Below are positions 25,544 through 33,097 of a stretch of 64,000 nt of DNA, one piece after another. The notes under the pieces are model-generated. The model was given only the letters and a program-made list of their open reading frames with translations, was not told where the DNA came from and did not search any database. The number at the start of each line of letters is the position of its first letter. Position 1 is the first letter of the stretch. Source of the stretch: Lachnospiraceae bacterium (GTDB taxonomy: Bacteria; Bacillota; Clostridia; Lachnospirales; Lachnospiraceae); contig CAJTEY010000003.1 in the NCBI GenBank assembly GCA_910575775.1, positions 1 to 64,000 on the forward strand, written 5' to 3'. The position numbers were made by a program, and so were the translations under genes.

Positions 25544-26824
25544 TTATTTTTCCACCCGCAGAATATCTCCCACTTCAGGCGTCTCCGACAGCCTCACGTC
25601 AATCGTCTGCCTCGGGTGCGGGCAGGATTCCACTGGATTCCCCTCCGCATCATACATGGCAAGCACCTTGACGGGAATGTTCTCCCCAGCCGGCTTCATA
25701 ATCTCTATCTCGTCCCCCACGCTGAATTTATTGCGCTGTTCGATGCGCGCGCAGGGCTTTCTCCTCTCATTTCCGCTCTCTGCCGCCGCTCCCTGCTCTG
25801 CGCAGGCTGCCGTCACCGCTCCCACCGTCCCCAGGTAAATATACTCGCTCACATAGGTGCTCTCATCGTAGATCTGGGTATTTTCGTCCGTTTTTCCAAA
25901 ATAAAAGCCCGTGGTAAACTTGCGGTATGTGCACTTGGCGATCTCCGCCCGATACCAGTCCATATTGGCACGGTACTGCTCCTCGGAAATGAAATAATCG
26001 TCAATGGCGCGCCTGTAAGTGCGGGCCACCGTGGCCACATAGAGCGCGGTCTTCATCCGGCCCTCTATCTTAAAGCTGTCAATGCCCGCATCCACCAGTT
26101 CCGGGATGTGCGCAATCATATTGAGATCCTTGGAGTTAAAGATAAACGTGCCGCGTTCATTCTCGAATACGGGCAGATACTCTCCCGGCCTCGTCTCCTC
26201 CATCAGCGCATACTTCCAGCGGCATGGATGGGTGCAGGCTCCGTGGTTTGCGTCCCGCCCGGTAAAATAATTGCTTAAGAGACACCGCCCCGAGTAGGAG
26301 ATGCACATGGCCCCGTGCACAAAGCTTTCAATTTCCATCTCATGGGGAATATTTTCCCGGATTTCCTTTATTTCCTGCAGGGAAAGCTCCCTTGCCGACA
26401 CGACCCGCTTCGCCCCCTGCTCATGCCAGAAGCGGTAGGTCATGTAGTTCGTGTTGTTGGCCTGGGTGGAAATATGGATGTCAATTTCCGGGCAGATTTC
26501 CCGCGCCAGGGCAAACATCCCGGGATCCGCTATGATCAGCGCGTCCGGCCGCAGCTCCTTCAGTTCCCGGAAATACGTTCTGGCTCCTTCCAGATCATAA
26601 TTATGCGCCAGAATATTGGCCGTCACATACACTTTCACGCCCTTTCCGTGGGCAAAAGCCATGCCCTCCGCCATCTCCTCCGAGGAAAAATTTTTCGCTT
26701 TTGCCCGCAGGCCGAAGGCTTCTCCACCTATATAGACGGCATCCGCGCCAAAAATAACAGCCGTTTTTAATACTTCCAGGCTGGCGGCAGGCACCAGCAG
26801 TTCTGGTTTCCTTTTCTCTTTCAT
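25544..26824 (-). CDS. trhP: Peptidase U32 family tRNA hydroxylation protein (TrhP-like)
   Basis: A 426-residue U32-family protein with the signature ESFVHGAMCISYSGRC and following cysteines (GACTHPCRW) that bind an iron-sulfur cluster. Family members YrrO/TrhP make 5-hydroxyuridine at wobble position 34 of tRNAs, using prephenate-derived chemistry. It overlaps trmR, whose product methylates that hydroxyl, by 4 bp (ATGA), which strongly supports the tRNA role over a collagenase role. AAGGAG precedes the ATG. Bacillus has two U32 genes (yrrN, yrrO); only the long one is seen here. Confidence 0.88.
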   Translation of the reverse strand: MKEKRKPELLVPAASLEVLKTAVIFGADAVYIGGEAFGLRAKAKNFSSEEMAEGMAFAHGKGVKVYVTANILAHNYDLEGARTYFRELKELRPDALIIADPGMFALAREICPEIDIHISTQANNTNYMTYRFWHEQGAKRVVSARELSLQEIKEIRENIPHEMEIESFVHGAMCISYSGRCLLSNYFTGRDANHGACTHPCRWKYALMEETRPGEYLPVFENERGTFIFNSKDLNMIAHIPELVDAGIDSFKIEGRMKTALYVATVARTYRRAIDDYFISEEQYRANMDWYRAEIAKCTYRKFTTGFYFGKTDENTQIYDESTYVSEYIYLGTVGAVTAACAEQGAAAESGNERRKPCARIEQRNKFSVGDEIEIMKPAGENIPVKVLAMYDAEGNPVESCPHPRQTIDVRLSETPEVGDILRVEK

Positions 26825-27471
26825 CGTACTCCTTTCAAGCAGCTGACCGTCACCCCGTCACCGACAGGCAGCACCACCGTCTGCAGCGCCTCGTGATGCG
26901 TCAGTTCGTAAAGATACTCCCGCATCCTGCTGTGAATGGTGCGGTTTCTTCTCTCCACGGCAAACCGGGATTCCAGGATATCGCCGTCCTGCAGCACATT
27001 ATCCGATACCAGAAGGCCACCGGGCGCAAGGAGCCGCAAAACTTCCGGCAGAAAATGGATATACTGGCCTTTGGCCGCGTCCATAAAAATAAAATCATAA
27101 GGCCCCGGAAGCTCTCCCAGAATATCCGCTGCATCTCCCTCCAGGAGTGTGATCGTTTCTTCCTTTCCGGCCCGCGCAAAATTTGCCTTCGCCACGGGTA
27201 TCCGTTTCTCATATTTTTCTATGGTCGTGATCTTACATCCCTCAGGGGCATATTCGCTCATCAGAAGCGCAGAAAAACCAATGGCGCACCCCACCTCCAG
27301 AATGGACATGGGTCTTCGCATCGCAAGCAGGAACCGTAACAGTCCCTGCGTCTGCGTGCGGATAACCGGCACATTGGTTTCCAAAGCTTCACGTTCTATC
27401 TGATCCAAAAATGGGGTGTTGCCCGCATCCAGAGAAGCGAGAAATGTGTCCATACGCTCTCCTGAAATCAC
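26821..27471 (-). CDS. trmR: tRNA 5-hydroxyuridine methyltransferase (TrmR/YrrM-like O-methyltransferase)
   Basis: A 216-residue SAM-dependent O-methyltransferase of the YrrM/COMT type. Motif I is ILEVGCAIGFSALLMSEYAP, with TTIEKYEKR and the metal-binding IFMDAAKGQY and LLVSDNVLQDG. TrmR converts 5-hydroxyuridine 34 to 5-methoxyuridine in tRNA. The longest frame begins with GTG overlapping the upstream gene's stop by 4 bp and has GGAGAG upstream; an ATG at 27453 also has GGAG and may be used. Gene order (MltG-like, trmR, trhP) matches Bacillus yrrL-yrrM-yrrO. Confidence 0.9.
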   Translation of the reverse strand: MISGERMDTFLASLDAGNTPFLDQIEREALETNVPVIRTQTQGLLRFLLAMRRPMSILEVGCAIGFSALLMSEYAPEGCKITTIEKYEKRIPVAKANFARAGKEETITLLEGDAADILGELPGPYDFIFMDAAKGQYIHFLPEVLRLLAPGGLLVSDNVLQDGDILESRFAVERRNRTIHSRMREYLYELTHHEALQTVVLPVGDGVTVSCLKGVR

Positions 27472-27872
27472 TTTGACTCTCCTTCCGCGTCTTCTTCGCC
27501 CTCTTCCGAAGCGTCCGCCGCCATCACATCCATCATCTCCTCCGCAGTCATGGCCGTGTTCAGATCATAGATGCCGGGCTGCAGTTTCCCGTGATTCTCC
27601 GACAGAAGCTCCTGAAGCAAAAAGAGTTTCCCGTCGCGGATCAGCCCCCGCTCCTCCAGCATCTCGCCTATCTCTTTGACGGACACCGGCTCCTCTACGC
27701 TGACGCTGATGGTTCTGCCCTCCCCGAGAGAGACCGGCGCCTCGGTAAATATGCGGAAACCGTAATCATAGGCAGCTGTTGCCGCCTTCATAATATACGT
27801 CGCGGCAAAAACCAAGACCACGACTTTGATGATCAGTTCCGCTGTGGAACCAATGATTTCTTTTACACTCAT
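27468..27872 (-). CDS. Short MltG/YrrL-like membrane protein lacking the transglycosylase domain
   Basis: A 134-residue protein with an N-terminal membrane helix (IIKVVVLVFAATYIMKAA) and a LysM-like segment (VSVEEPVSVKEIGEMLEERG through LQPGIYDLNTAMTAEEMM) that matches the N-terminal part of endolytic transglycosylase MltG. The catalytic YceG domain with its glutamate is absent; the protein stops after an acidic Glu/Asp tail. Start at 27872 follows AAAGGA. It occupies the yrrL position in the conserved cluster. It may be a degraded or specialised MltG that still binds the divisome without cutting glycan. Confidence 0.7.
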   Translation of the reverse strand: MSVKEIIGSTAELIIKVVVLVFAATYIMKAATAAYDYGFRIFTEAPVSLGEGRTISVSVEEPVSVKEIGEMLEERGLIRDGKLFLLQELLSENHGKLQPGIYDLNTAMTAEEMMDVMAADASEEGEEDAEGESK

Positions 27873-27917
27873 AGTTCGCTTCCTTTCACAGCCCGGCACG
27901 CGCCATCCGTCAGACCG

Positions 27918-28253
27918 TTATACTTCAAAGTCCACTTCATCTGCAAGCAGCACGTAAACCTCCTGCATCATGCGGCAGAATGCCAGCTCCGCCCGCAAAA
28001 AATCATCCACGAGAGGATTTTCCCTGAATTTCTCATACTCCTGCTCAAAAGCTTCCACACGGTCGAGCATATCTTCGCCGTCCGTCTGATTCTGTAAATC
28101 GAAGTTGCGCTGCCGGAACTCATTCACTTTATCGTAAAGCTCCGACTGCTTCTTAATTTTTTCTCTCTGGTAATAGTATTCTTTGTAAGTATCCGAGGTC
28201 ATAATCTGATCTGCAAAAGCTCTGGCTGCCTCTATGATCTCTTTATCTGACAT
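27918..28253 (-). CDS. YlbF/YmcA family protein
   Basis: A 111-residue all-helical protein with the YlbF/RicF pattern: a long N-terminal helix (IIEAARAFADQIMTSDTYKEY), a central REKIKK stretch, and a C-terminal FLRAELAFCRMMQEVY helix. In Bacillus YlbF, YmcA and YaaT form the Ric complex that affects RNase Y processing and competence. Here it is next to RNase J, in keeping with an RNA-processing role. AAGGAGAA precedes the ATG. The two other Ric genes are not in the window. Confidence 0.8.
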   Translation of the reverse strand: MSDKEIIEAARAFADQIMTSDTYKEYYYQREKIKKQSELYDKVNEFRQRNFDLQNQTDGEDMLDRVEAFEQEYEKFRENPLVDDFLRAELAFCRMMQEVYVLLADEVDFEV

Positions 28254-28303
28254 AACGTATTCTCCTTATCTCACATAACTTGACCACGCCAATCACTAAA
28301 CCC

Positions 28304-29986
28304 CTAAACCTCCATGATAATAGGCAGTATCATCGGTCTTCTCTTTGTCTTTTTCCAGACAAAATCACTCAGCACATCCTTGACGGTACCCTTGAGTTTG
28401 CCCCAGTCGGTTTTTCCCTTGTCGAGGCAATTCTGCACCGCCTCCTCCACGAGAAGTCTCGCCTCATCGAGCAGCTCGTCGGACTCTCTCACATAGACAA
28501 AACCTCTCGACACGATATCCGGGCCGGAAATAAGCTGATCGCTGTGAGATTCGAGCGCCATTACCACGATCATGATACCGTCCTCCGCCAGATGCTGCCT
28601 GTCACGGAGCACAACATTGCCCACGTCACCTACACCTAATCCGTCCACGAGAATCGCCCCGACCGGCACCTTCTCGTTCACAGCCGCACGGTTGTCATCC
28701 ATCTCCAGCACATCGCCGGACTGCAGCATAAAGATATTTTCCTTGGGCATCCCAAGCTGGGCCGCAATCTTCGCCTGCGCCTTGCGGTGCTTGTACTCTC
28801 CGTGAACGGGAATCGCATATTTAGGCTTCACAAGTGAATAAATGAGCTTGATCTCCTCCTGGCAGGCGTGCCCGGACACATGCACATCCTGGAAAATCAC
28901 GTCCGCGCCCTTCATCTGCAGTTCATTGATGACATTAGTGACCGCCTTCTCGTTGCCCGGGATCGGATGGGCCGAGAAAATGACTGTGTCTCCCGGCATA
29001 ATGGATATCTTTTTATGGTTGTTGCCCGCCATGCGGCTTAACGCCGCCATACTTTCACCCTGACTGCCGGTCGTGATGATCACCGTCTTTTCCGGCGGAT
29101 AATTTTTGAGCTCCTCCACATCGATCAGTGTCCTATCGGCAATCTGCAGATAGCCAAGCTTTGACGCCGTGTCAATGATATTGACCATGCTGCGGCCTTC
29201 CACCACAACCTTCCTGTCAAATTTTTCCGCCGTGTTGATGATCTGACGCACCCTGTCCACGTTTGACGCAAAGGTAGCGATCAGAATACGGGTATCCTTA
29301 TGCTCCAGAAAAAGAGAATCCAGCGTCTTGCCCACCGTCTTCTCAGAGGGCGTAAAGCCCGCCCGCTCCGCGTTGGTGGAGTCGCACATAAGCGCCAGCA
29401 CGCCCTTTTTCCCGATCTCAGCAAATCTCTGCAAATCAATGGCGTCGCCAAACACCGGCGTATAATCCACCTTGAAGTCTCCCGTGTGCACCACAACGCC
29501 CGCCGGGGAATAGATCGCCAGCGCCGCCGCGTCCACAATGCTGTGATTTGTTTTTATAAATTCGATTCGGAACTGCCCCAGATTGATGGATTGCCCGAAC
29601 TTAACCACCTTCCTCTTGGTGGTCTTCATCAGCCCATGCTCCTCCAGCTTGTTCTCTATGATACCCATTGTCAGCTTTGTTGCATAAATCGGTATGTTCA
29701 GTTCTTTTAATACATAGGGCAGCGCCCCGATGTGATCCTCATGTCCGTGGGTGATCACAAACCCCTTTACTTTCTCTGCGTTCTCTTTCAAATAAGTGAT
29801 ATCCGGTATCACCAGATCAATTCCCAGCATCTCGTCTTCCGGAAATGACAGGCCGCAGTCCACCACAACAATGCTATCCTCATATTCAAAGGCTGTGATG
29901 TTGAGCCCGATCTGCTCAAGTCCGCCTAATGGGATAGCTTTCAGCTTACTCGCTGACTTTCCTTGTTCATTTTTCTTTAAATTCAA
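28304..29986 (-). CDS. rnj: Ribonuclease J
   Basis: A 560-residue metallo-beta-lactamase/beta-CASP ribonuclease. The zinc motif THGHEDHIG, the CASP part with LMCDSTNAERAGFT and SAHPIPGNE, and an RNase J-type C-terminal domain (VGAILVDGLGVGDVG onward) are all visible. It has 5'-3' exonuclease and endonuclease activity in mRNA turnover and rRNA maturation. The likely start is TTG at 29986, preceded by GAGGGGG at eight bases; no in-frame ATG is available. It is followed by the YlbF-like gene and preceded by DUF1292. Confidence 0.95.
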   Translation of the reverse strand: MNLKKNEQGKSASKLKAIPLGGLEQIGLNITAFEYEDSIVVVDCGLSFPEDEMLGIDLVIPDITYLKENAEKVKGFVITHGHEDHIGALPYVLKELNIPIYATKLTMGIIENKLEEHGLMKTTKRKVVKFGQSINLGQFRIEFIKTNHSIVDAAALAIYSPAGVVVHTGDFKVDYTPVFGDAIDLQRFAEIGKKGVLALMCDSTNAERAGFTPSEKTVGKTLDSLFLEHKDTRILIATFASNVDRVRQIINTAEKFDRKVVVEGRSMVNIIDTASKLGYLQIADRTLIDVEELKNYPPEKTVIITTGSQGESMAALSRMAGNNHKKISIMPGDTVIFSAHPIPGNEKAVTNVINELQMKGADVIFQDVHVSGHACQEEIKLIYSLVKPKYAIPVHGEYKHRKAQAKIAAQLGMPKENIFMLQSGDVLEMDDNRAAVNEKVPVGAILVDGLGVGDVGNVVLRDRQHLAEDGIMIVVMALESHSDQLISGPDIVSRGFVYVRESDELLDEARLLVEEAVQNCLDKGKTDWGKLKGTVKDVLSDFVWKKTKRRPMILPIIMEV

Positions 29987-30004
29987 AAAATTTACCCCCT
30001 CTTT

Positions 30005-30262
30005 CTACTGAATGATATGAATGTCGTCCATTATCTTTTCAAACACAGCAGCCACTGCGTTTAATGTTTCATCATTATCTACGATCTCATACACCGCCTC
30101 TGGATCCTCCGGCGCGGAAACATCACACAAAATAAGCGCCTCACCGTCTTCCCCTTCAGAGTCCGTCACCAGAAGATAATTTGTGCCGCCGATCATGGTC
30201 TGTTCCAAAATATAAAATTCGACAACGCCGCCCTCCTGCGGCGTAAATGTAATTTTCTCCAT
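30005..30262 (-). CDS. DUF1292 protein (YrzB-like)
   Basis: An 85-residue acidic protein starting MEKITFTPQEGGVVEFYILE with TMIGGTNYLLVTDS and an acidic centre, the DUF1292 pattern. GGAGG five bases before ATG 30262 fixes the start; the longer frame overlaps ruvX. It keeps the Bacillus order yrrK (ruvX)-yrzB. Function is unknown. Confidence 0.85.
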   Translation of the reverse strand: MEKITFTPQEGGVVEFYILEQTMIGGTNYLLVTDSEGEDGEALILCDVSAPEDPEAVYEIVDNDETLNAVAAVFEKIMDDIHIIQ

Positions 30263-30312
30263 TCGCCCTCCAAACTTCTGATACACGGGCAGAGAATGCA
30301 TGCTTTTTGCAT

Positions 30313-30738
30313 TCAATTCTTACTGCACTTGTCCAGATAGCCCTGCAAAATCAGACATGCCGCAATCTTGTCCACATAGTCCTTACGGTTTTCCCTGCGG
30401 ATGCCGGCCTCCATCATCGCCTTATCCGCTGCCACCGTCGTCAGTCTCTCATCCCACATCACGACCGGAATCCCCGTGCGCCGCTCCAGCTTTTCCTTAA
30501 ATTCGAGGGAAAACTGTGCGCGCTCTCCAAGCGTATCGTTCATATTCTTCGGAAACCCCAGTACAATCGTTTCTACCTCGTACTCTTCAATCAGCGCCTC
30601 AATGCGCGCAAGCGTCCGTCTCAGCTTGTTCTCTTCCTTACGTCTGATTATTTCGATCCCCTGCGCCGTAATAAGCAAGGGGTCGCTGATGGCCACCCCC
30701 ACCGTTTTGGAACCGAGATCCAGCCCCATAATTCTCAT
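30313..30738 (-). CDS. ruvX: RuvX/YqgF family putative Holliday junction resolvase
   Basis: A 141-residue RNase H-fold protein with [29 protein letters not shown] and [17 protein letters not shown] carrying the catalytic acidic residues. Family members act in 16S rRNA 5' processing and as a putative resolvase. It lies between ireB and DUF1292 as in many Firmicutes (yrzL-yrrK-yrzB), so it is likely in the same operon. Confidence 0.95.
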   Translation of the reverse strand: MRIMGLDLGSKTVGVAISDPLLITAQGIEIIRRKEENKLRRTLARIEALIEEYEVETIVLGFPKNMNDTLGERAQFSLEFKEKLERRTGIPVVMWDERLTTVAADKAMMEAGIRRENRKDYVDKIAACLILQGYLDKCSKN

Positions 30739-30769
30739 TTGTCTTTTTCACCATTATTGACTATTTAGG

Positions 30770-31051
30770 TCAACCCTTCTTCGCACCCTCGATGGAGTTT
30801 TTGATATATTCCACCAGCATTTCCTCCACAAGCTCGTCCCGCTCCACCTTCATAATGAGGCTCCGCGCGCTCTTGTGGCTGGTAATGTAGGTAGGATCGC
30901 CGGACATAATATAGCCGACAATCTGATTGACCGGGTTGTACCCCTTCTCCGTCAACGCCTCATATACTGTAGAAAGCACAAGCTTGACACCCGTCTCCGG
31001 CTCTGTCCCTACAGTAAAAAATTGTGTATTTTCCAAATCCTGATCCCGCAT
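30770..31051 (-). CDS. ireB: IreB family regulatory phosphoprotein
   Basis: A 93-residue protein with ENTQFFTVG near the N-terminus, [18 protein letters not shown] and [20 protein letters not shown], the IreB/YrzL/UPF0297 pattern. In Enterococcus IreB is phosphorylated on N-terminal threonines by the PASTA kinase IreK and affects cephalosporin tolerance; Thr9 and Thr13 here are candidate sites. It heads the ruvX cluster. A promoter candidate, TTGCTG-17-TAAAAT, lies upstream in 31052-31245. Confidence 0.95.
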   Translation of the reverse strand: MRDQDLENTQFFTVGTEPETGVKLVLSTVYEALTEKGYNPVNQIVGYIMSGDPTYITSHKSARSLIMKVERDELVEEMLVEYIKNSIEGAKKG

Positions 31052-31245
31052 ATTCTCACGCCCTTATCTATTGTTATTATAGTATTACCATCATTTGCCG
31101 AAAAAATCAACCGCTCTGCCTCTGCTCCACAGATTCTTACGGCATATTTTACCACAAATAAAATGCCACAGCAACGGCTATTTCCAGCCCGGCAGACGCA
31201 CCGCAGCGCTCTTTTGCAAACCAGTTCCGCCGTCTGACATCCCGG

Positions 31246-32568
31246 TCAGTCTCCGATCAGCAAAAGATCCTCCGCCAAAAAGGAAACCAGCCTGCCGCAT
31301 GCCATGTGATTTTGCAGATTTTCCCCTGGCACCGCCTCTTTTGCGGCCTTTAAATAGCGGGTGGTATGACCAACCCAATACCGCTTCCCGCCCCTTTCCA
31401 CAGGTTCCTCGAAGAGTACCTCCTCCGTTTTCCCAAGGAATGTCTCCCGGTATGCGCGGGACATTTCCCGTTCCAGTTTCATCAGCCGCTCGCTCCTCAC
31501 CGCCTTTTCGGCCTCGGTAAGCTGTCCCTCCATGGCGGCCGCCCGGGTGCCCTGCCGTCTGGAATACTTGAAGATATGCATCTCATAGAATCCCACCTGC
31601 CGGAGAAAATTCTGCGTCTGCGTAAACTCCTCCTCCGTCTCCCCGGGAAATCCCACGATCACGTCCGTGGTGACCGCCGGATTTGTGTAATATTTTCGCA
31701 GTCTCTCCACTGCGCACAAGTACCCTGCCGTATCATAACGTCTGTTCATCCTGCGGAGCACTGTATCGCTGCCGCTCTGCAGGGAAAGGTGAAAGTGCGG
31801 ACAGACCTTCGGCAGTGCGCTGATATGGGCCGCAAATTCTTCCGTCACAATCCCCGGCTCCAGCGATCCCAGACGGATTCTCTCAATCCCCTCCACTTCA
31901 GAAAGCTTTTCAAGCAGACCGCCCAGCTCGCTGCCACCCCGGTCAACGCCGTAAGAACTGATATGAATGCCCGTCAGCACGATCTCCCTGTAGCCCGCCC
32001 CGGCCATACTCTGCGCCTCTTTCAGAACATCCGCTTCCAGGCGGCTTCTGATCCGCCCTCTGGCGTAGGGAATGATACAGTAGGAGCAGAACTGGTTGCA
32101 CCCGTCCTGAATCTTGATGTAAGCGCGTGTATGCTCTGCCGTCGTCCTGAGTGTCATCTCCTCGTAGGGCGCGTGGACGATGTCGATTGTGTCTGTCACA
32201 GACCCGGTCTGCGCCCCGCCCCTGCTCTCCAGATATGCTTCTAAAATCTCCACCAGATCCTTCTTCCGGTTATTTCCGACAGCGAGATCCACCGTGCCAT
32301 CCTTTTCAAGCATCTCCTGCCCGGTCTGCACATAACATCCGACCGCCACCACCACGGCTTCCGGGTTCCGTTTCTTAGCACGGTGCAGCATCTGGCGGCT
32401 TTTCCTGTCCGCGATATTCGTCACCGTACAGGTGTTCACGATATATATATCGGCTGCTTCATCAAATGGTACAATTTTATATCCCTTTTCTTGTAACATT
32501 TGTTGCATATAGTCCGTTTCATAGGCATTTACCTTGCAGCCCAGATTATGTAATGCTACACTTTTCAT
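31246..32568 (-). CDS. mtaB: tRNA t6A37 methylthiotransferase MtaB
   Basis: A 440-residue radical SAM methylthiotransferase. The N-terminal UPF0004 domain (NTCTVTNIADRKSRQ, VVAVGCYVQTG) carries the auxiliary-cluster cysteines; the radical SAM domain has CNQFCSYCIIPYARGRIRSR; a C-terminal TRAM-type segment follows. Overall it resembles MtaB (YqeV) rather than MiaB. It converts t6A37 to ms2t6A37 in tRNA. In Bacillus it follows rsmE in the dnaJ-prmA-rsmE-mtaB order; here rsmE and mtaB are separated by the desulfurase-thiI pair and an HPr-like gene. Confidence 0.93.
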   Translation of the reverse strand: MKSVALHNLGCKVNAYETDYMQQMLQEKGYKIVPFDEAADIYIVNTCTVTNIADRKSRQMLHRAKKRNPEAVVVAVGCYVQTGQEMLEKDGTVDLAVGNNRKKDLVEILEAYLESRGGAQTGSVTDTIDIVHAPYEEMTLRTTAEHTRAYIKIQDGCNQFCSYCIIPYARGRIRSRLEADVLKEAQSMAGAGYREIVLTGIHISSYGVDRGGSELGGLLEKLSEVEGIERIRLGSLEPGIVTEEFAAHISALPKVCPHFHLSLQSGSDTVLRRMNRRYDTAGYLCAVERLRKYYTNPAVTTDVIVGFPGETEEEFTQTQNFLRQVGFYEMHIFKYSRRQGTRAAAMEGQLTEAEKAVRSERLMKLEREMSRAYRETFLGKTEEVLFEEPVERGGKRYWVGHTTRYLKAAKEAVPGENLQNHMACGRLVSFLAEDLLLIGD

Positions 32569-32601
32569 AGTAATCCCCGCATTTTTTGTATTGTTTTATC
32601 A

Positions 32602-32633
32602 TTGACTTTTCCTCTTCCAACATTTAGTATAAT
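32602..32633 (+). promoter_or_regulatory. Candidate promoter of the HPr-like gene
   Basis: TTGACT (32602-32607) lies 17 bases before TAGTAT (32625-32630), which overlaps a perfect TATAAT (32628-32633). It is about 40 bases upstream of the start codon, in the 103-bp gap divergent to mtaB. Confidence 0.6.
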
Positions 32634-32671
32634 ACCCAGAAGGTATAAAAATCAAAGGAGGTAATTCCGCA

Positions 32672-32902
32672 ATGAAAACAGTACAGATTTCTTTAAATTC
32701 TATCGATAAGGTTAAATCTTTCGTGAATGATATCACGAAGTTTGATTATGATTTTGACTTGGTATCCGGCAGATACGTTATCGATGCGAAATCCATCATG
32801 GGTATCTTCAGTCTGGATCTGTCCAAGCCCATCGACTTGAACATCCACGCAGAAGACGGCACGGATGAGGTTATGGAGACATTGAAGCCCTACATCATGT
32901 AA
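32672..32902 (+). CDS. HPr-fold protein lacking the active-site histidine
   Basis: A 76-residue protein of HPr size. The second half matches HPr well (AKSIMGIFSLDLSKPIDLNI), including the serine of the KSIMG motif (Ser41). The first half lacks the GIHARPA block with the phosphorylatable histidine; SIDKVKSFVND stands there instead. It therefore cannot act as a normal PTS phosphocarrier. A very strong RBS (AAAGGAGGTAA) precedes the ATG, and it has its own promoter and terminator. A Crh-like regulatory role is possible but unproven. Confidence 0.85.
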   Translation: MKTVQISLNSIDKVKSFVNDITKFDYDFDLVSGRYVIDAKSIMGIFSLDLSKPIDLNIHAEDGTDEVMETLKPYIM

Positions 32903-32935
32903 TCGAGGCTTCGGCGTACATCAAAGAGTAAAGAG

Positions 32936-32969
32936 CAGCTCGGGAAAGATCCTGGGCTGTTTTTTATTT
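32936..32969 (+). terminator. Terminator of the HPr-like gene
   Basis: A 10-bp stem (CAGCTCGGGA / TCCTGGGCTG, two wobbles) with loop AAGA is followed by TTTTTTATTTTTT, an efficient intrinsic terminator 34 bp after the stop codon. Confidence 0.88.
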
Positions 32970-32977
32970 TTTATACA

Positions 32978-33095
32978 TGAAAAACGCTCCATGCGGAGAA
33001 TGCTGCATTTCAGGCATTCTCCTACGCGAGACATAGAACTTCTTAGCGAAGCAGCCCTTGCTGCTGAGCTTTAGAAGTTCTTCTCGCGTTTTTCA
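32978..33095. repeat. 118-bp multi-hairpin element between the HPr-like gene and thiI
   Basis: A perfect 10-bp outer stem (TGAAAAACGC 32978-32987 with GCGTTTTTCA 33086-33095) encloses two arms. The first is a 9-bp hairpin, GGAGAATGC/GCATTCTCC (32995-33022). The second is a longer arm with AGAACTTCT/AGAAGTTCT (33035-33081) extended by AGCAGC/GCTGCT inside. A competing pairing, CGCGAGA (33025-33031) with TCTCGCG (33082-33088), is also possible. It ends 3 bp before the thiI stop and has no ORF. It may be a REP-like or MITE-like repeat or a structured transcript end. Confidence 0.6.
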
Positions 33096-33097
33096 CG

